NCBI RefSeq assembly: GCF_900107015.1
Contig: NZ_FNOI01000001.1
Coordinates: forward strand, 684,501-748,500
Length of the DNA: 64,000 nt
Reading direction: 5' to 3'
From: Litoreibacter albidus
GTDB taxonomy: Bacteria; Pseudomonadota; Alphaproteobacteria; Rhodobacterales; Rhodobacteraceae
A model generated the notes under the pieces. That model saw only the letters and a list, made by a program, of their open reading frames with translations. It made no database searches and had not been told where the DNA came from. A program made the translations under genes and the position numbers. Position 1 is the first letter of the stretch, and each line of letters starts with the position of its first letter. Shown one piece after another: positions 36,243 through 44,169 of the stretch.

Positions 36243-36853
36243 TCACCCTGCATGCTTTGAAATACTCCCGCGCGACCCGCGTTTTATGGCTGCTCAACGA
36301 CCTTGGGCAGCCGTGTAACCGGATCGATTATGACCGCACGTCCGCATTCCGTGCCCCTGACGAATTATCCAAGGTCCACCCCTTGGGCAAATCGCCAGTG
36401 ATCGTGGACGGGGACGAGATGATCGCGGAATCGTCGACGATCCTGCGTTATCTGGCCGCCAAATACGGCGATACCAGCCACCAGCCTGCGGCGGGAACGC
36501 CCGCATTCTGGCGGCACGAGGCGCTGTTCGACTACGTCGAGGCGTCGTTTGCCGAGGTCGCTTTGCAGGTAATCCTGCCCGCGTTCAATGGCGAAGACGC
36601 GCCGCGCGCCGCGAAAGCGGCCTTGGCGGACCATCTGGATTACATCGCCAGCGAAGTGGGCGGGGGCCGGTTTTTATGCGGCCAGACGCTGACGCTGGCG
36701 GACATCCAGATGTCCTACATTCTAGCGCTGCTGGAGCGGATGGAGCTTTTGGGCGACCACCCGAAAGTGCTGGCCTACTGGCAGCGGTTGCAACAGCAGC
36801 CCGGATACATCGCGGCGCTGGACGCCGCCGGACCAATGGCACCGCCGCGCTAG
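36239..36853 (+). CDS. glutathione S-transferase family protein
   Basis: 204 residues. Thioredoxin-like N-domain: RATRVLWLLNDLGQPCNRID, the HPLGKSPVIVDGDEMIAESS segment with cis-Pro and glutathione-binding ES; C-terminal helical domain with QTLTLADIQMSYILALLERM. Cytosolic GST-type detoxification enzyme, translationally coupled to the aldehyde dehydrogenase. Confidence 0.92.
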   Translation: MITLHALKYSRATRVLWLLNDLGQPCNRIDYDRTSAFRAPDELSKVHPLGKSPVIVDGDEMIAESSTILRYLAAKYGDTSHQPAAGTPAFWRHEALFDYVEASFAEVALQVILPAFNGEDAPRAAKAALADHLDYIASEVGGGRFLCGQTLTLADIQMSYILALLERMELLGDHPKVLAYWQRLQQQPGYIAALDAAGPMAPPR

Positions 36854-36895
36854 GGCGCCGCTGCCGCCCCACTTAAACAGAAAAGGAAAATAGAC

Positions 36896-37498
36896 ATGAA
36901 TATGAACGTACTCGTTGCAGGCGCCACAGGCAAAACCGGCCACCACTTGGTGCAAGCCCTGATTGAGCAAGGCCACAAGCCCACCGCGCTGGTGCGCGAT
37001 GGCTCCGACACCTCCGATCTGCCAGACACGGTCAACCTGCGTGAAGGCGATCTGACGGATCTGCAAGGCGATGTATGCGATGGCATGGACGCGGTGATTT
37101 TCGCGGCAGGCTCTGGCAGCTCCACCGGTCCAGAGATGACCGACAAAGTTGACCGCGACGGCGCGAAGAAGCTGGTGGATATCGCCGCTGGCGCCGGTGT
37201 GGAGCGCTTCGTGATGCTGAGCACCGTGGGGGCGGACCAAGAAAACCCGCAAGGTGAAATGGGCCACTACCTGAAGGCCAAACATGAGGCGGATGAACAC
37301 CTGATGGCGTCGGGGCTGACTTACGCGATCGTGCGCCCAGTGGCGCTGACTGACGAGGACCGCAGCATGAAAATCGTCTTGGGCAAAGAGGTCGACAAAA
37401 CTGCCACCGCCGCCCGCGCTGACGTGGCAGAGGTGCTGTGCAACGCGGTTACCACCGGCACGCTTGACGGCATGGCCGTCGAAATGCAGTCGGCCTAG
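36896..37498 (+). CDS. NAD(P)-binding NmrA/SDR-like protein
   Basis: 200 residues. Rossmann motif VLVAGATGKTGHHLVQALIE near 5; VIFAAGSGSSTGPEMTDKVD near 65; FVMLSTVGADQENPQ near 105; Y-K pair weak. Resembles atypical SDR proteins of the YwnB/NmrA type, whose role is usually redox sensing or unknown. AAAGGAAAA precedes the ATG. The FAD-protein gene starts 3 bp after its stop. Confidence 0.9.
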   Translation: MNMNVLVAGATGKTGHHLVQALIEQGHKPTALVRDGSDTSDLPDTVNLREGDLTDLQGDVCDGMDAVIFAAGSGSSTGPEMTDKVDRDGAKKLVDIAAGAGVERFVMLSTVGADQENPQGEMGHYLKAKHEADEHLMASGLTYAIVRPVALTDEDRSMKIVLGKEVDKTATAARADVAEVLCNAVTTGTLDGMAVEMQSA

Positions 37499-37501
37499 GG
37501 G

Positions 37502-39166
37502 GTGGCTGCGGACGCCATACGCGTGGCCGTCATCGGCTTTGGGCCACGGGGGCTGGGTGCTTTAGAGGCGCTCGGCTGCGTCGCCAAAGAACAAGGCAAG
37601 CGGGTCGTAGTGGATATCTACGACCCGTTCGCGTTGCCGGGTGCGGGACCGAACTTCGACCCAGAGCAAAGCCCGTTGTGCCTGCTGAACATCCCCGTGC
37701 GCGATTTGGACATCCCGCCGCCTGCGGTAGTGGAGGGGCGCATCGCGCCGTTTGATGTTTGGGACGACACCGGCTTGGAGCCCGACGATTTCCCTTCACG
37801 GGCGCATCTCGGCGCATACCTGAACGCAAGGTTCGAGACATTGCAGAGTGCCACGGAGGCGTTATCGCTGAACATGTCGGATCAGCGCATCACCGACCTA
37901 GAGCAATCGGTTGACGGTTGGATGTTGCACGCAGATGCCGCGCGGCTCGGGCCGTATGACGAGGTTCTGTTGACGTTAGGCCAGCCCGCAACCGAGCAGG
38001 ATAAGCAAATCGCAAAATGGACTGAGCACGCGCAGGCGCACGGGTTAGACATCATGGCGGCGTATCCAGCGGACAAGTTGCTCCAGGGTGCGAAGGATTG
38101 GGCGGGAAAGACCATCGCCGTGCGCGGTTTGGGGCTGTCCACCTTTGACGTCATCCGCCTGCTGACATCTGGCTTAGGCGGCACCTTCGAAGACGGGCGT
38201 TATATCCCGTCGGGGCGGGAGCCGTCGTGCATTTTGCCTTTCGCCCTGAATGGCCATCCCCCTGCAGGCAAACCCGCGACGGAAGACATAGACGCATGGT
38301 TCGAACCATCCGGGCACGAGACCCACGCCTTTGAGGCCGCGTTAGAGGCCGCGAAAACGGCGTCGCCTGTGACGGCGCTCCGCATGATCTGCGAGGCTTT
38401 AGCGCCGCCCGCCACACGCATATTGGCAGAGCGTGGGAGCGACGCAAGGGCTGGCGACGTGGACGCTTGGCTGGCGCAAGAATGCGACGCGCCGGGCGAG
38501 CAGGACGACCGCGACGCCGTGGACAAGCTGCGGTCCGACATCGATATGGCCCACGGCAGGGTCGCGCCATCAGTTGGCTACGTGGTGGGGCAAATCTGGC
38601 GCAAGTGGCAAAACCAGTTGCGCCACGGTGTGAATGCCGGACGGCCTGAGACGAAGACGGCGGAGGCGATCATCGGATTTGACGAAGGGCTGAAACGTTT
38701 CAGCTACGGCCCGCCCGTTGCTGCGGCCGAGGAGCTATTGGCGCTGATCGAGCAGGGGCTGGTCAGCCTGCGCGTGGTTGACGATCCCGATATCGGGCTG
38801 GAGCCGTCCGGCTGGAAACTGATGGAAGACGATACAGAATTAGCGTCCGTGATGGTCGACGCGGTTTTGCCTAGCCCAAGTTTGGACAACGTCGTGGATC
38901 ACCTGATGTCGGCCTGCATAAAGTCGGGCTTGGCGCAGCGGTTTGCCGACGGGTTGGGCGCGTTGACCCGCACGGATGGGCAGTTGATGGCAGACGGGAG
39001 AGACACGCGCGGCCTGTGTCTGCTTGGGCGCATGGCGATGGGCAGCGTGATCGCGGTGGACTCGCTGCACGACTGCTTTGGCGCGTCCACGGATCGGTGG
39101 GCCGCTGGCGTCGCTCAACGCTGGGCGCGGGCGTCCAGCACGTCTTGCGCCAAGGACACGGTATAG
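37502..39166 (+). CDS. FAD/NAD(P)-binding protein
   Basis: 554 residues with a GTG start. Rossmann motif VAVIGFGPRGLGALEALG at residue 8, and a second motif IAVRGLGLSTFDVIRLLTSG near 205. Layout and GPRG fit the FAD-NAD(P)-binding family (PF13454-like) of unknown-function oxidases, with a variable C-terminal half. The last 52 bp overlap the convergent GntR gene. Substrate not known. Confidence 0.8.
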   Translation: MAADAIRVAVIGFGPRGLGALEALGCVAKEQGKRVVVDIYDPFALPGAGPNFDPEQSPLCLLNIPVRDLDIPPPAVVEGRIAPFDVWDDTGLEPDDFPSRAHLGAYLNARFETLQSATEALSLNMSDQRITDLEQSVDGWMLHADAARLGPYDEVLLTLGQPATEQDKQIAKWTEHAQAHGLDIMAAYPADKLLQGAKDWAGKTIAVRGLGLSTFDVIRLLTSGLGGTFEDGRYIPSGREPSCILPFALNGHPPAGKPATEDIDAWFEPSGHETHAFEAALEAAKTASPVTALRMICEALAPPATRILAERGSDARAGDVDAWLAQECDAPGEQDDRDAVDKLRSDIDMAHGRVAPSVGYVVGQIWRKWQNQLRHGVNAGRPETKTAEAIIGFDEGLKRFSYGPPVAAAEELLALIEQGLVSLRVVDDPDIGLEPSGWKLMEDDTELASVMVDAVLPSPSLDNVVDHLMSACIKSGLAQRFADGLGALTRTDGQLMADGRDTRGLCLLGRMAMGSVIAVDSLHDCFGASTDRWAAGVAQRWARASSTSCAKDTV

Positions 39167-39846
39167 GCCTCCAGCGCGGTTAAGGCCGCATCAGCGTCGC
39201 TGGCGTTCTGGGCCTCCAACGCGTCGGCGATCTGGCCGTGCAGCGCCACAATCCGCTCGCGGGAGCGGGCGGTGAAGGTGATCATGTTCATCAACGGCTG
39301 CATCGCCTCCACAGCGCCAGCGAGTTGGTAGGACATCACCGGGTTCTGTGCGCCGTCGACCAGTGCACGGTGAAACGCGACGTCCGAGGCGCAAAAGGCC
39401 TCGTCACTCAGGCCCGGCTGCGATTGGCGGTGCATCTCCGCGCGCATGGTGGCCAGATGGTCCGCGCTGCGCCGTTCTGCGGAGAGGCGGGTGCAGGCGC
39501 GCTCCAACGCGAAGCGGGCTTCGCAGGCGGTCACGATAGAGACCTCGTTCATCGACAAAAGCAGCGTCGAGGTGGTGATCTGCTGGGCATAGGCGTCGGG
39601 ATATTTCAGATGATTGACGAAAGCACCGCCGGTTGCGCCGCGCTGCGTGCGGATCAGGGCCTGCGCGGCGAGCCGCTTTAGCGCTTCGCGGACGGTGGGG
39701 CGTGATACCTCGAATTGCTCCGCGAGTTCAGCCTCGGAGGGCAGGCGGGCATCAACGATCAAATCCCCCGCAATAATCGCGTCACGAATGGATCCGGCGA
39801 TTTGCGCCGACAGGTCGCCCTGCTTGGGGGGAGTGGTTTTTTTCAT
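39115..39846 (-). CDS. GntR-family regulator, FadR type
   Basis: 243 residues from MKKTTPPKQGDLSAQIAGSI. Winged helix with LPSEAELAEQFEVSRPTVRE near 37-56, then a helical FadR/FCD sensing domain with metal-ligand-like Asp/His residues (ASDVAFHRALVDGAQNP). ATG at 39846 was chosen because an inverted repeat and promoter-like DNA lie just upstream and a longer frame would cover them. Divergent from the operon that ends in dmdA-acuI; in Ruegeria a GntR gene adjoins dmdA, so it is a probable DMSP-pathway regulator. Confidence 0.9.
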   Translation of the reverse strand: MKKTTPPKQGDLSAQIAGSIRDAIIAGDLIVDARLPSEAELAEQFEVSRPTVREALKRLAAQALIRTQRGATGGAFVNHLKYPDAYAQQITTSTLLLSMNEVSIVTACEARFALERACTRLSAERRSADHLATMRAEMHRQSQPGLSDEAFCASDVAFHRALVDGAQNPVMSYQLAGAVEAMQPLMNMITFTARSRERIVALHGQIADALEAQNASDADAALTALEAYTVSLAQDVLDARAQR

Positions 39847-39865
39847 CGGTCTCGCGTCAAAATCA

Positions 39866-39893
39866 ATTGTCAGACAAATAAAAGTCTGACAAT
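39866..39893. promoter_or_regulatory. GntR operator, perfect inverted repeat
   Basis: ATTGTCAGAC-N8-GTCTGACAAT, ten perfectly paired bases per half, in the 82-bp gap between gntR and DUF2182. Its position 20 bp before the gntR start suggests autorepression plus control of the divergent operon. Confidence 0.8.
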
Positions 39894-39928
39894 TTAATTT
39901 AGCAGGTCGTACGGGAGTCGCAACGCAC

Positions 39929-40693
39929 ATGTGGTCAGATCGGATCAGGGCAATGTCAGGGGGGCACTGGCTGACACTATTCGGCATGATCGTGCTGTCG
40001 TGGGCGGTGCTTTACGCGATGTCGATCCCACCCGAGTTGCGCGCGCTGGAGCAAACCTACGGCCGTGATTTCTGGGTCAGCCTTTGCACTATTACGCCCG
40101 ACGCGGCGGGGTATATCCGCATGGTCACGATGTGGGCCCTTATGTCGGCGGCGATGATGGCGCCCACGGTGCTGCCCGCGTTGGCGACCTATGATGACCT
40201 GTCCCACGTCAGTGACACTTCGAATTTCGGCGCGCTGGTGTCGGGCTATCTTGTTGTGTGGTTCGGGTTTTCTATCGTCGCGGCAGCGCTGCAAATGGTG
40301 CTGTTCCAAGCTGGTTTGATCGGCGGTTTTGGCGGCAGCCTGTCGGCGGTTTTGTCGGGTGGATTGCTGATCATGGCGGGACTTTACCAGTTCTCCTCCA
40401 TGAAAGAGGCGTGCCTAGCCAAGTGCCGCCAACCGATGACGTTCTTCATGCAGCACTTTGAGGAGGGCCCGTGGCGCAACGGGCTGCGGTTGGGCGTCGT
40501 GTGCTTGGGCTGCTGTTGGGCGTTGATGCTTTTGGCCTTTGTGGGCGGCGTGATGAGCGTTGGCTTCATGGGCTTGGCCACGGTGATCATGGTGGTTGAG
40601 AAACTGCCCGATCTGGGCCGCTATATCACAAAACCTTTGGGGGGCGCGTTGCTGATAGCAGGGGCGTGGGCCTTTATGACTGCGATTACTTAG
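39929..40693 (+). CDS. DUF2182 membrane protein
   Basis: 254 residues with about six transmembrane helices. Characteristic MVTMWALMSAAMMAPTVLPA segment and a Cys pair (CLAKCRQPMTFFMQ) fit DUF2182, a predicted metal-binding inner-membrane family. Function unknown. First gene of a plus-strand operon; 14 bp ahead of the DUF1326 gene, a common pairing for this family. Confidence 0.88.
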   Translation: MWSDRIRAMSGGHWLTLFGMIVLSWAVLYAMSIPPELRALEQTYGRDFWVSLCTITPDAAGYIRMVTMWALMSAAMMAPTVLPALATYDDLSHVSDTSNFGALVSGYLVVWFGFSIVAAALQMVLFQAGLIGGFGGSLSAVLSGGLLIMAGLYQFSSMKEACLAKCRQPMTFFMQHFEEGPWRNGLRLGVVCLGCCWALMLLAFVGGVMSVGFMGLATVIMVVEKLPDLGRYITKPLGGALLIAGAWAFMTAIT

Positions 40694-40707
40694 GGAAGGA
40701 AAAGACG

Positions 40708-41349
40708 ATGGCGTTGGATGCTCAAGAGCTTGGAACGGTTCCATGGAACATCAAAGGGGAGCTGATCCTCAATTGTAACTGCACGGTGTTTTGCCCCTGC
40801 GTGGTGTCGCTGGGCAAGCACCCGCCCACGGAAGGCTACTGTCAGGCGTGGCTGGGTATTCGCATCGACGAGGGCCACTACGGTGACGAAGACCTGTCCG
40901 GCATGGCCGTCGGCATGTTGATGGACATTCCAGGCAACATGGGGCGCGGCAACTGGAAGGCGGCAGCCTACATCGACGACCAAGCCAGCGAGGCGGCATA
41001 TGACGGGTTGGTTGCGATCCTGTCGGGGGCGGCAAAGGGCACCACAGGGCTGTTCAGTATGCTGGTCGGCGAGTTTTTGGGCGCGGAGCGTGCGCCCGTG
41101 TCTTTCACGACGGAAGGCAACGCACGCCGCTTGATGGTTGGCCGCAAGATCCAAGGGGAAGTGGTTCCCGTGTCGGGCAAAGACGGCAAGGACATGGTGA
41201 TCACCAACACGGAATACTGGATGGGACCGGACATCACTGTTGCGACGGCAAACAAAGGCAAAGTACGTGCCTACGGGCGTGTGTGGGACTTCGACGGGCG
41301 GTCGGCCGAGATATGTCAGATTGACTGGGGCGGGCCAGCACCCAAATGA
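40708..41349 (+). CDS. DUF1326 protein
   Basis: 213 residues. MALDAQELGTVPWNIKGELI then a Cys-rich NCNCTVFCPCVVSLG near 25-40 that could bind metal, and HYGDEDLSGMAVGML. Matches DUF1326, whose members sit next to DUF2182 membrane proteins. Probably a cytoplasmic metal-handling partner; not experimentally known to me. Start at 40708 follows AGGGAAGGA. Overlaps the DinB gene by ATGA. Confidence 0.85.
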   Translation: MALDAQELGTVPWNIKGELILNCNCTVFCPCVVSLGKHPPTEGYCQAWLGIRIDEGHYGDEDLSGMAVGMLMDIPGNMGRGNWKAAAYIDDQASEAAYDGLVAILSGAAKGTTGLFSMLVGEFLGAERAPVSFTTEGNARRLMVGRKIQGEVVPVSGKDGKDMVITNTEYWMGPDITVATANKGKVRAYGRVWDFDGRSAEICQIDWGGPAPK

Positions 41350-41852
41350 TTACAGTCGAATATTGCCGCCAAATGGCGCGTTACAACGCGTGGCAAAACC
41401 GTGGGCAGATGAAGGCGTTCAAGGCCCTGACACCCATGGCGCTGCGCAAGGATCGCAAAGCGTTCTTCAGCTCTATTTTCGGGACGGCGAACCACCTGTT
41501 GTGGGCAGATCAATTGTGGATGTCGCGATTTGACGGCGGGTTTGGCCCAGCTGGCAGCGGCGCGTTGAGTGCAGAGCTACACGACAACCTGCAGCTTTAT
41601 CTGGACGACCGAATGCGCACGGATGCGCGGATCACGCGGTGGGCCGAGAGGCTTAGTCAGGTGGATTTGGTGGGGCCGTTGACCTACCACTCCGCCATTG
41701 CGGACCGCGAGTTAAGCAAGCCTATGGGGCTGTGTGCCGTACATTTCTTTAACCACCAAACGCACCACCGCGGGCAACTACACGCCATGCTGACAGCGGC
41801 GGGGCAAACGCTGGGCGACACCGATCTGGTGTTTATGCCGGACGAACTGTGA
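41346..41852 (+). CDS. DinB-family protein
   Basis: 168 residues, four-helix bundle. MARYNAWQNRGQMKAFKALT, FGTANHLLWADQLWMSR and FFNHQTHHRGQLHAML contain the three His expected of the DinB metal site. The family includes thiol-dependent transferases (mycothiol- or bacillithiol-type) and damage-inducible proteins. Coupled to DUF1326 upstream and 37 bp before dmdA, so it may act on sulfur compounds in DMSP use; that is inference. Confidence 0.9.
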   Translation: MITVEYCRQMARYNAWQNRGQMKAFKALTPMALRKDRKAFFSSIFGTANHLLWADQLWMSRFDGGFGPAGSGALSAELHDNLQLYLDDRMRTDARITRWAERLSQVDLVGPLTYHSAIADRELSKPMGLCAVHFFNHQTHHRGQLHAMLTAAGQTLGDTDLVFMPDEL

Positions 41853-41889
41853 CGGGCCGCGCCCACGTGTAACCGAAAGGAGACTTTAC

Positions 41890-42990
41890 ATGGCCACGAT
41901 CGCACCATCACGGCGCGTGCGCCGCACGCCGTTCTCTGACGGGGTCGAGGCGGCGGGCGTCAAAGGATACACCGTCTACAATCATATGCTTTTGCCGACG
42001 GTGTTCCGCTCGGTGGAGGAGGACTACCACCACTTGAAATCAGCGGTTCAGGTGTGGGACGTGTCCTGCGAACGGCAGGTCGAGTTGCGCGGGCCGGACG
42101 CGGGGCGGCTGATGCAAATGCTCACCCCGCGCGACCTGCGCGGGATGTTGCCCGGCATGTGTTACTACGTCCCCTTGGTGGATGGAACGGGCGGGATGCT
42201 CAACGATCCTGTGGCGCTGATGCTGTCGGAGGACCGCTATTGGTTGTCGATCGCTGACAGTGATTTGCTGCTTTGGGTCAAGGGGTTGGCGCACGCTCTT
42301 TATCTGGATGTTATCGTGGATGAGCCGGACGTGTCGCCCTTGGCGATCCAAGGGCCCATGGCCGATGCGCTTGCGGCGCGCGTGTTTGGCGATAGCGTGA
42401 AAGACCTGCGGTTCTTTCGCTACGGCTACTTCAACTTTCAGGGCCTGATGATGTTGGTGGCACGGTCCGGCTATTCCAAGCAAGGCGGGTTTGAGGTGTA
42501 TGTCGAAGGGGCGCACAATGGCATGCCACTGTGGAACGCGCTGATGGAGGCGGGGCGTGATCTGGACGTTTATGCCGGATGCCCGAACCTGATTGAGCGG
42601 ATCGAGGGTGGGTTGCTATCCTACGGCAACGACATGACCCGCGATAACACGCCGCATGAATGCGGGTTGGGGCGGTTTTGCTCAACCCAGACGGCGATTG
42701 GCTGTGTTGGTCGCGACGCGCTACTGCGGGTGGCCAAGGAAGGGCCGGTGAAACAAATCCGCGCGCTGAGTATTGAGGGGGCACTGCCGTCTTGCGACAG
42801 GCTTTGGACAATCACCGCTAAGGGCAAAGCTGTCGGGCAGGTGACGTCGGCGGCGAGAAGTCCCGATTTCGGGACGAACGTGGCCATCGGGATGGTGCGG
42901 ATGACCCATTGGGATGAGGGCACGCAAGTGCAGGTAGAAACGCAAGACGGGCCGCGCACAGCGACCGTCCACGAAGAATTTTGGATCTAG
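41890..42990 (+). CDS. dmdA: dimethylsulfoniopropionate demethylase
   Basis: Transfers a methyl group from DMSP to tetrahydrofolate, giving methylmercaptopropionate. 366 residues with the glycine-cleavage-T fold. DmdA-like markers: RRTPFSDGVEAAGVKGYTVY near 15, NHMLLPTVFRSVEEDYHHLK, VWDVSCERQVELRGPDAGRL, SKQGGFEVYVEGAHNGM, and CGLGRFC. AAAGGAG precedes the ATG. Acrylyl-CoA reductase follows 14 bp later, the usual dmdA-acuI pair of roseobacters. Confidence 0.93.
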   Translation: MATIAPSRRVRRTPFSDGVEAAGVKGYTVYNHMLLPTVFRSVEEDYHHLKSAVQVWDVSCERQVELRGPDAGRLMQMLTPRDLRGMLPGMCYYVPLVDGTGGMLNDPVALMLSEDRYWLSIADSDLLLWVKGLAHALYLDVIVDEPDVSPLAIQGPMADALAARVFGDSVKDLRFFRYGYFNFQGLMMLVARSGYSKQGGFEVYVEGAHNGMPLWNALMEAGRDLDVYAGCPNLIERIEGGLLSYGNDMTRDNTPHECGLGRFCSTQTAIGCVGRDALLRVAKEGPVKQIRALSIEGALPSCDRLWTITAKGKAVGQVTSAARSPDFGTNVAIGMVRMTHWDEGTQVQVETQDGPRTATVHEEFWI

Positions 42991-43004
42991 CAAGGAGAAT
43001 GCCG

Positions 43005-43988
43005 ATGTTTAATGCATTGATCGTCGAAAAGGATGAAGAGGGCAAAACCAGCGCCTCGGTTCAGAGTATTGGCGAGGACCGCTTGCCGGACGGTGACGTA
43101 ACCGTGGCCGTGGAGTATTCCACGGTGAATTACAAAGACGGGCTGTGCATCGGGCCTGGGGGCGGTTTGGTGCGCAACTACCCGCATGTGCCGGGGATTG
43201 ATTTTGCGGGCACCGTAGAGACCTCTGATGATGAGCGCTACAAGCCGGGCGATAAGGTCGTGCTGACAGGGTGGCGCGTGGGTGAGGCCCATTGGGGCGG
43301 CTACGCGCAAAAGGCCCGCGTGAAGGCAGACTGGCTGGTGCCGCTGCCGGATGGCTTGGACACGCGCCAAGCGATGGCCGTGGGCACGGCGGGGCTGACG
43401 GCGATGCTGGCGGTCATGGCGCTGGAGGATCACGGTATCAAAGACGGCCCCGTGCTGGTGACGGGGGCTGCGGGCGGTGTTGGCTCTGTTGCGACGGCTA
43501 TTCTGGCCAACTTGGGGCACAAGGTTGCCGCTGTCACCGGACGGCCAGAAACAGCGGACTATCTGACCAGCTTGGGCGCGACGCAGATCGTCGCGCGCGA
43601 CGAAATTAACGAGACCACCAAGCGCCCCTTGGAAGGCGAGACGTGGGGCGGCTGCATCGACGCCGTGGGCGGCGACATGCTGGCGCGGCTGCTGGGGCAG
43701 ATGAAATACGGCGCGTCCGTCTCGGCGGTCGGTTTGGCGGGCGGCGCGGGCCTGCCAGCGACGGTGATCCCGTTCATTTTGCGCGGCGTGAACCTGCTGG
43801 GCATCGACAGCGTGATGCAGCCCTACGAGAACCGCCTGCGCGCGTGGCAGCGGATCGCCAAGGATTTGCCGATGGACAAGCTAGAGGCCATGGTGCAGCG
43901 CGCGACGCTGTCGGACTTGCCGAAACTTGGCAAAGATATCCTGAAAGGTCAGGTCAAAGGCCGCGTTGTGGTTGACGTTAATAGCTGA
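43005..43988 (+). CDS. acuI: acrylyl-CoA reductase
   Basis: Reduces acrylyl-CoA, the toxic product of DMSP lysis, to propionyl-CoA with NADPH. 327 residues, MDR/quinone-oxidoreductase fold: YSTVNYKDGLCIGPGGGLVR near 43, GVDFAGTVETS-like motif, AVGTAGLTAMLAVMALE near 125 and VTGAAGGVGSVATAILANLG near 150. The ATG at 43005 is taken because AAGGAG lies seven bases upstream; an ATG two codons earlier is too close to it. A terminator follows. Confidence 0.94.
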   Translation: MFNALIVEKDEEGKTSASVQSIGEDRLPDGDVTVAVEYSTVNYKDGLCIGPGGGLVRNYPHVPGIDFAGTVETSDDERYKPGDKVVLTGWRVGEAHWGGYAQKARVKADWLVPLPDGLDTRQAMAVGTAGLTAMLAVMALEDHGIKDGPVLVTGAAGGVGSVATAILANLGHKVAAVTGRPETADYLTSLGATQIVARDEINETTKRPLEGETWGGCIDAVGGDMLARLLGQMKYGASVSAVGLAGGAGLPATVIPFILRGVNLLGIDSVMQPYENRLRAWQRIAKDLPMDKLEAMVQRATLSDLPKLGKDILKGQVKGRVVVDVNS

Positions 43989-44015
43989 TCTCAATACAGA
44001 ATATTAAATAATGAG

Positions 44016-44041
44016 ACCGGTGCCGTGAACTCAGCGCCGGT
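44016..44041 (+). terminator. terminator after acuI
   Basis: ACCGGTGC-N10-GCGCCGGT with one mismatch, followed by TTCTTC. Moderate hairpin closing the dmdA-acuI transcript. Confidence 0.55.
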
Positions 44042-44169
44042 TTCTTCACGTTTTAGCGTCAAAGGGGCATGAAGGCTGCTTTAACAGGACAAAATGTCGC
44101 AATTTGTTTGTCGCCCGCGAACAATCTGCATAGCCTATGGGCATAATAAAAATCATCAGGAAGAATAGC

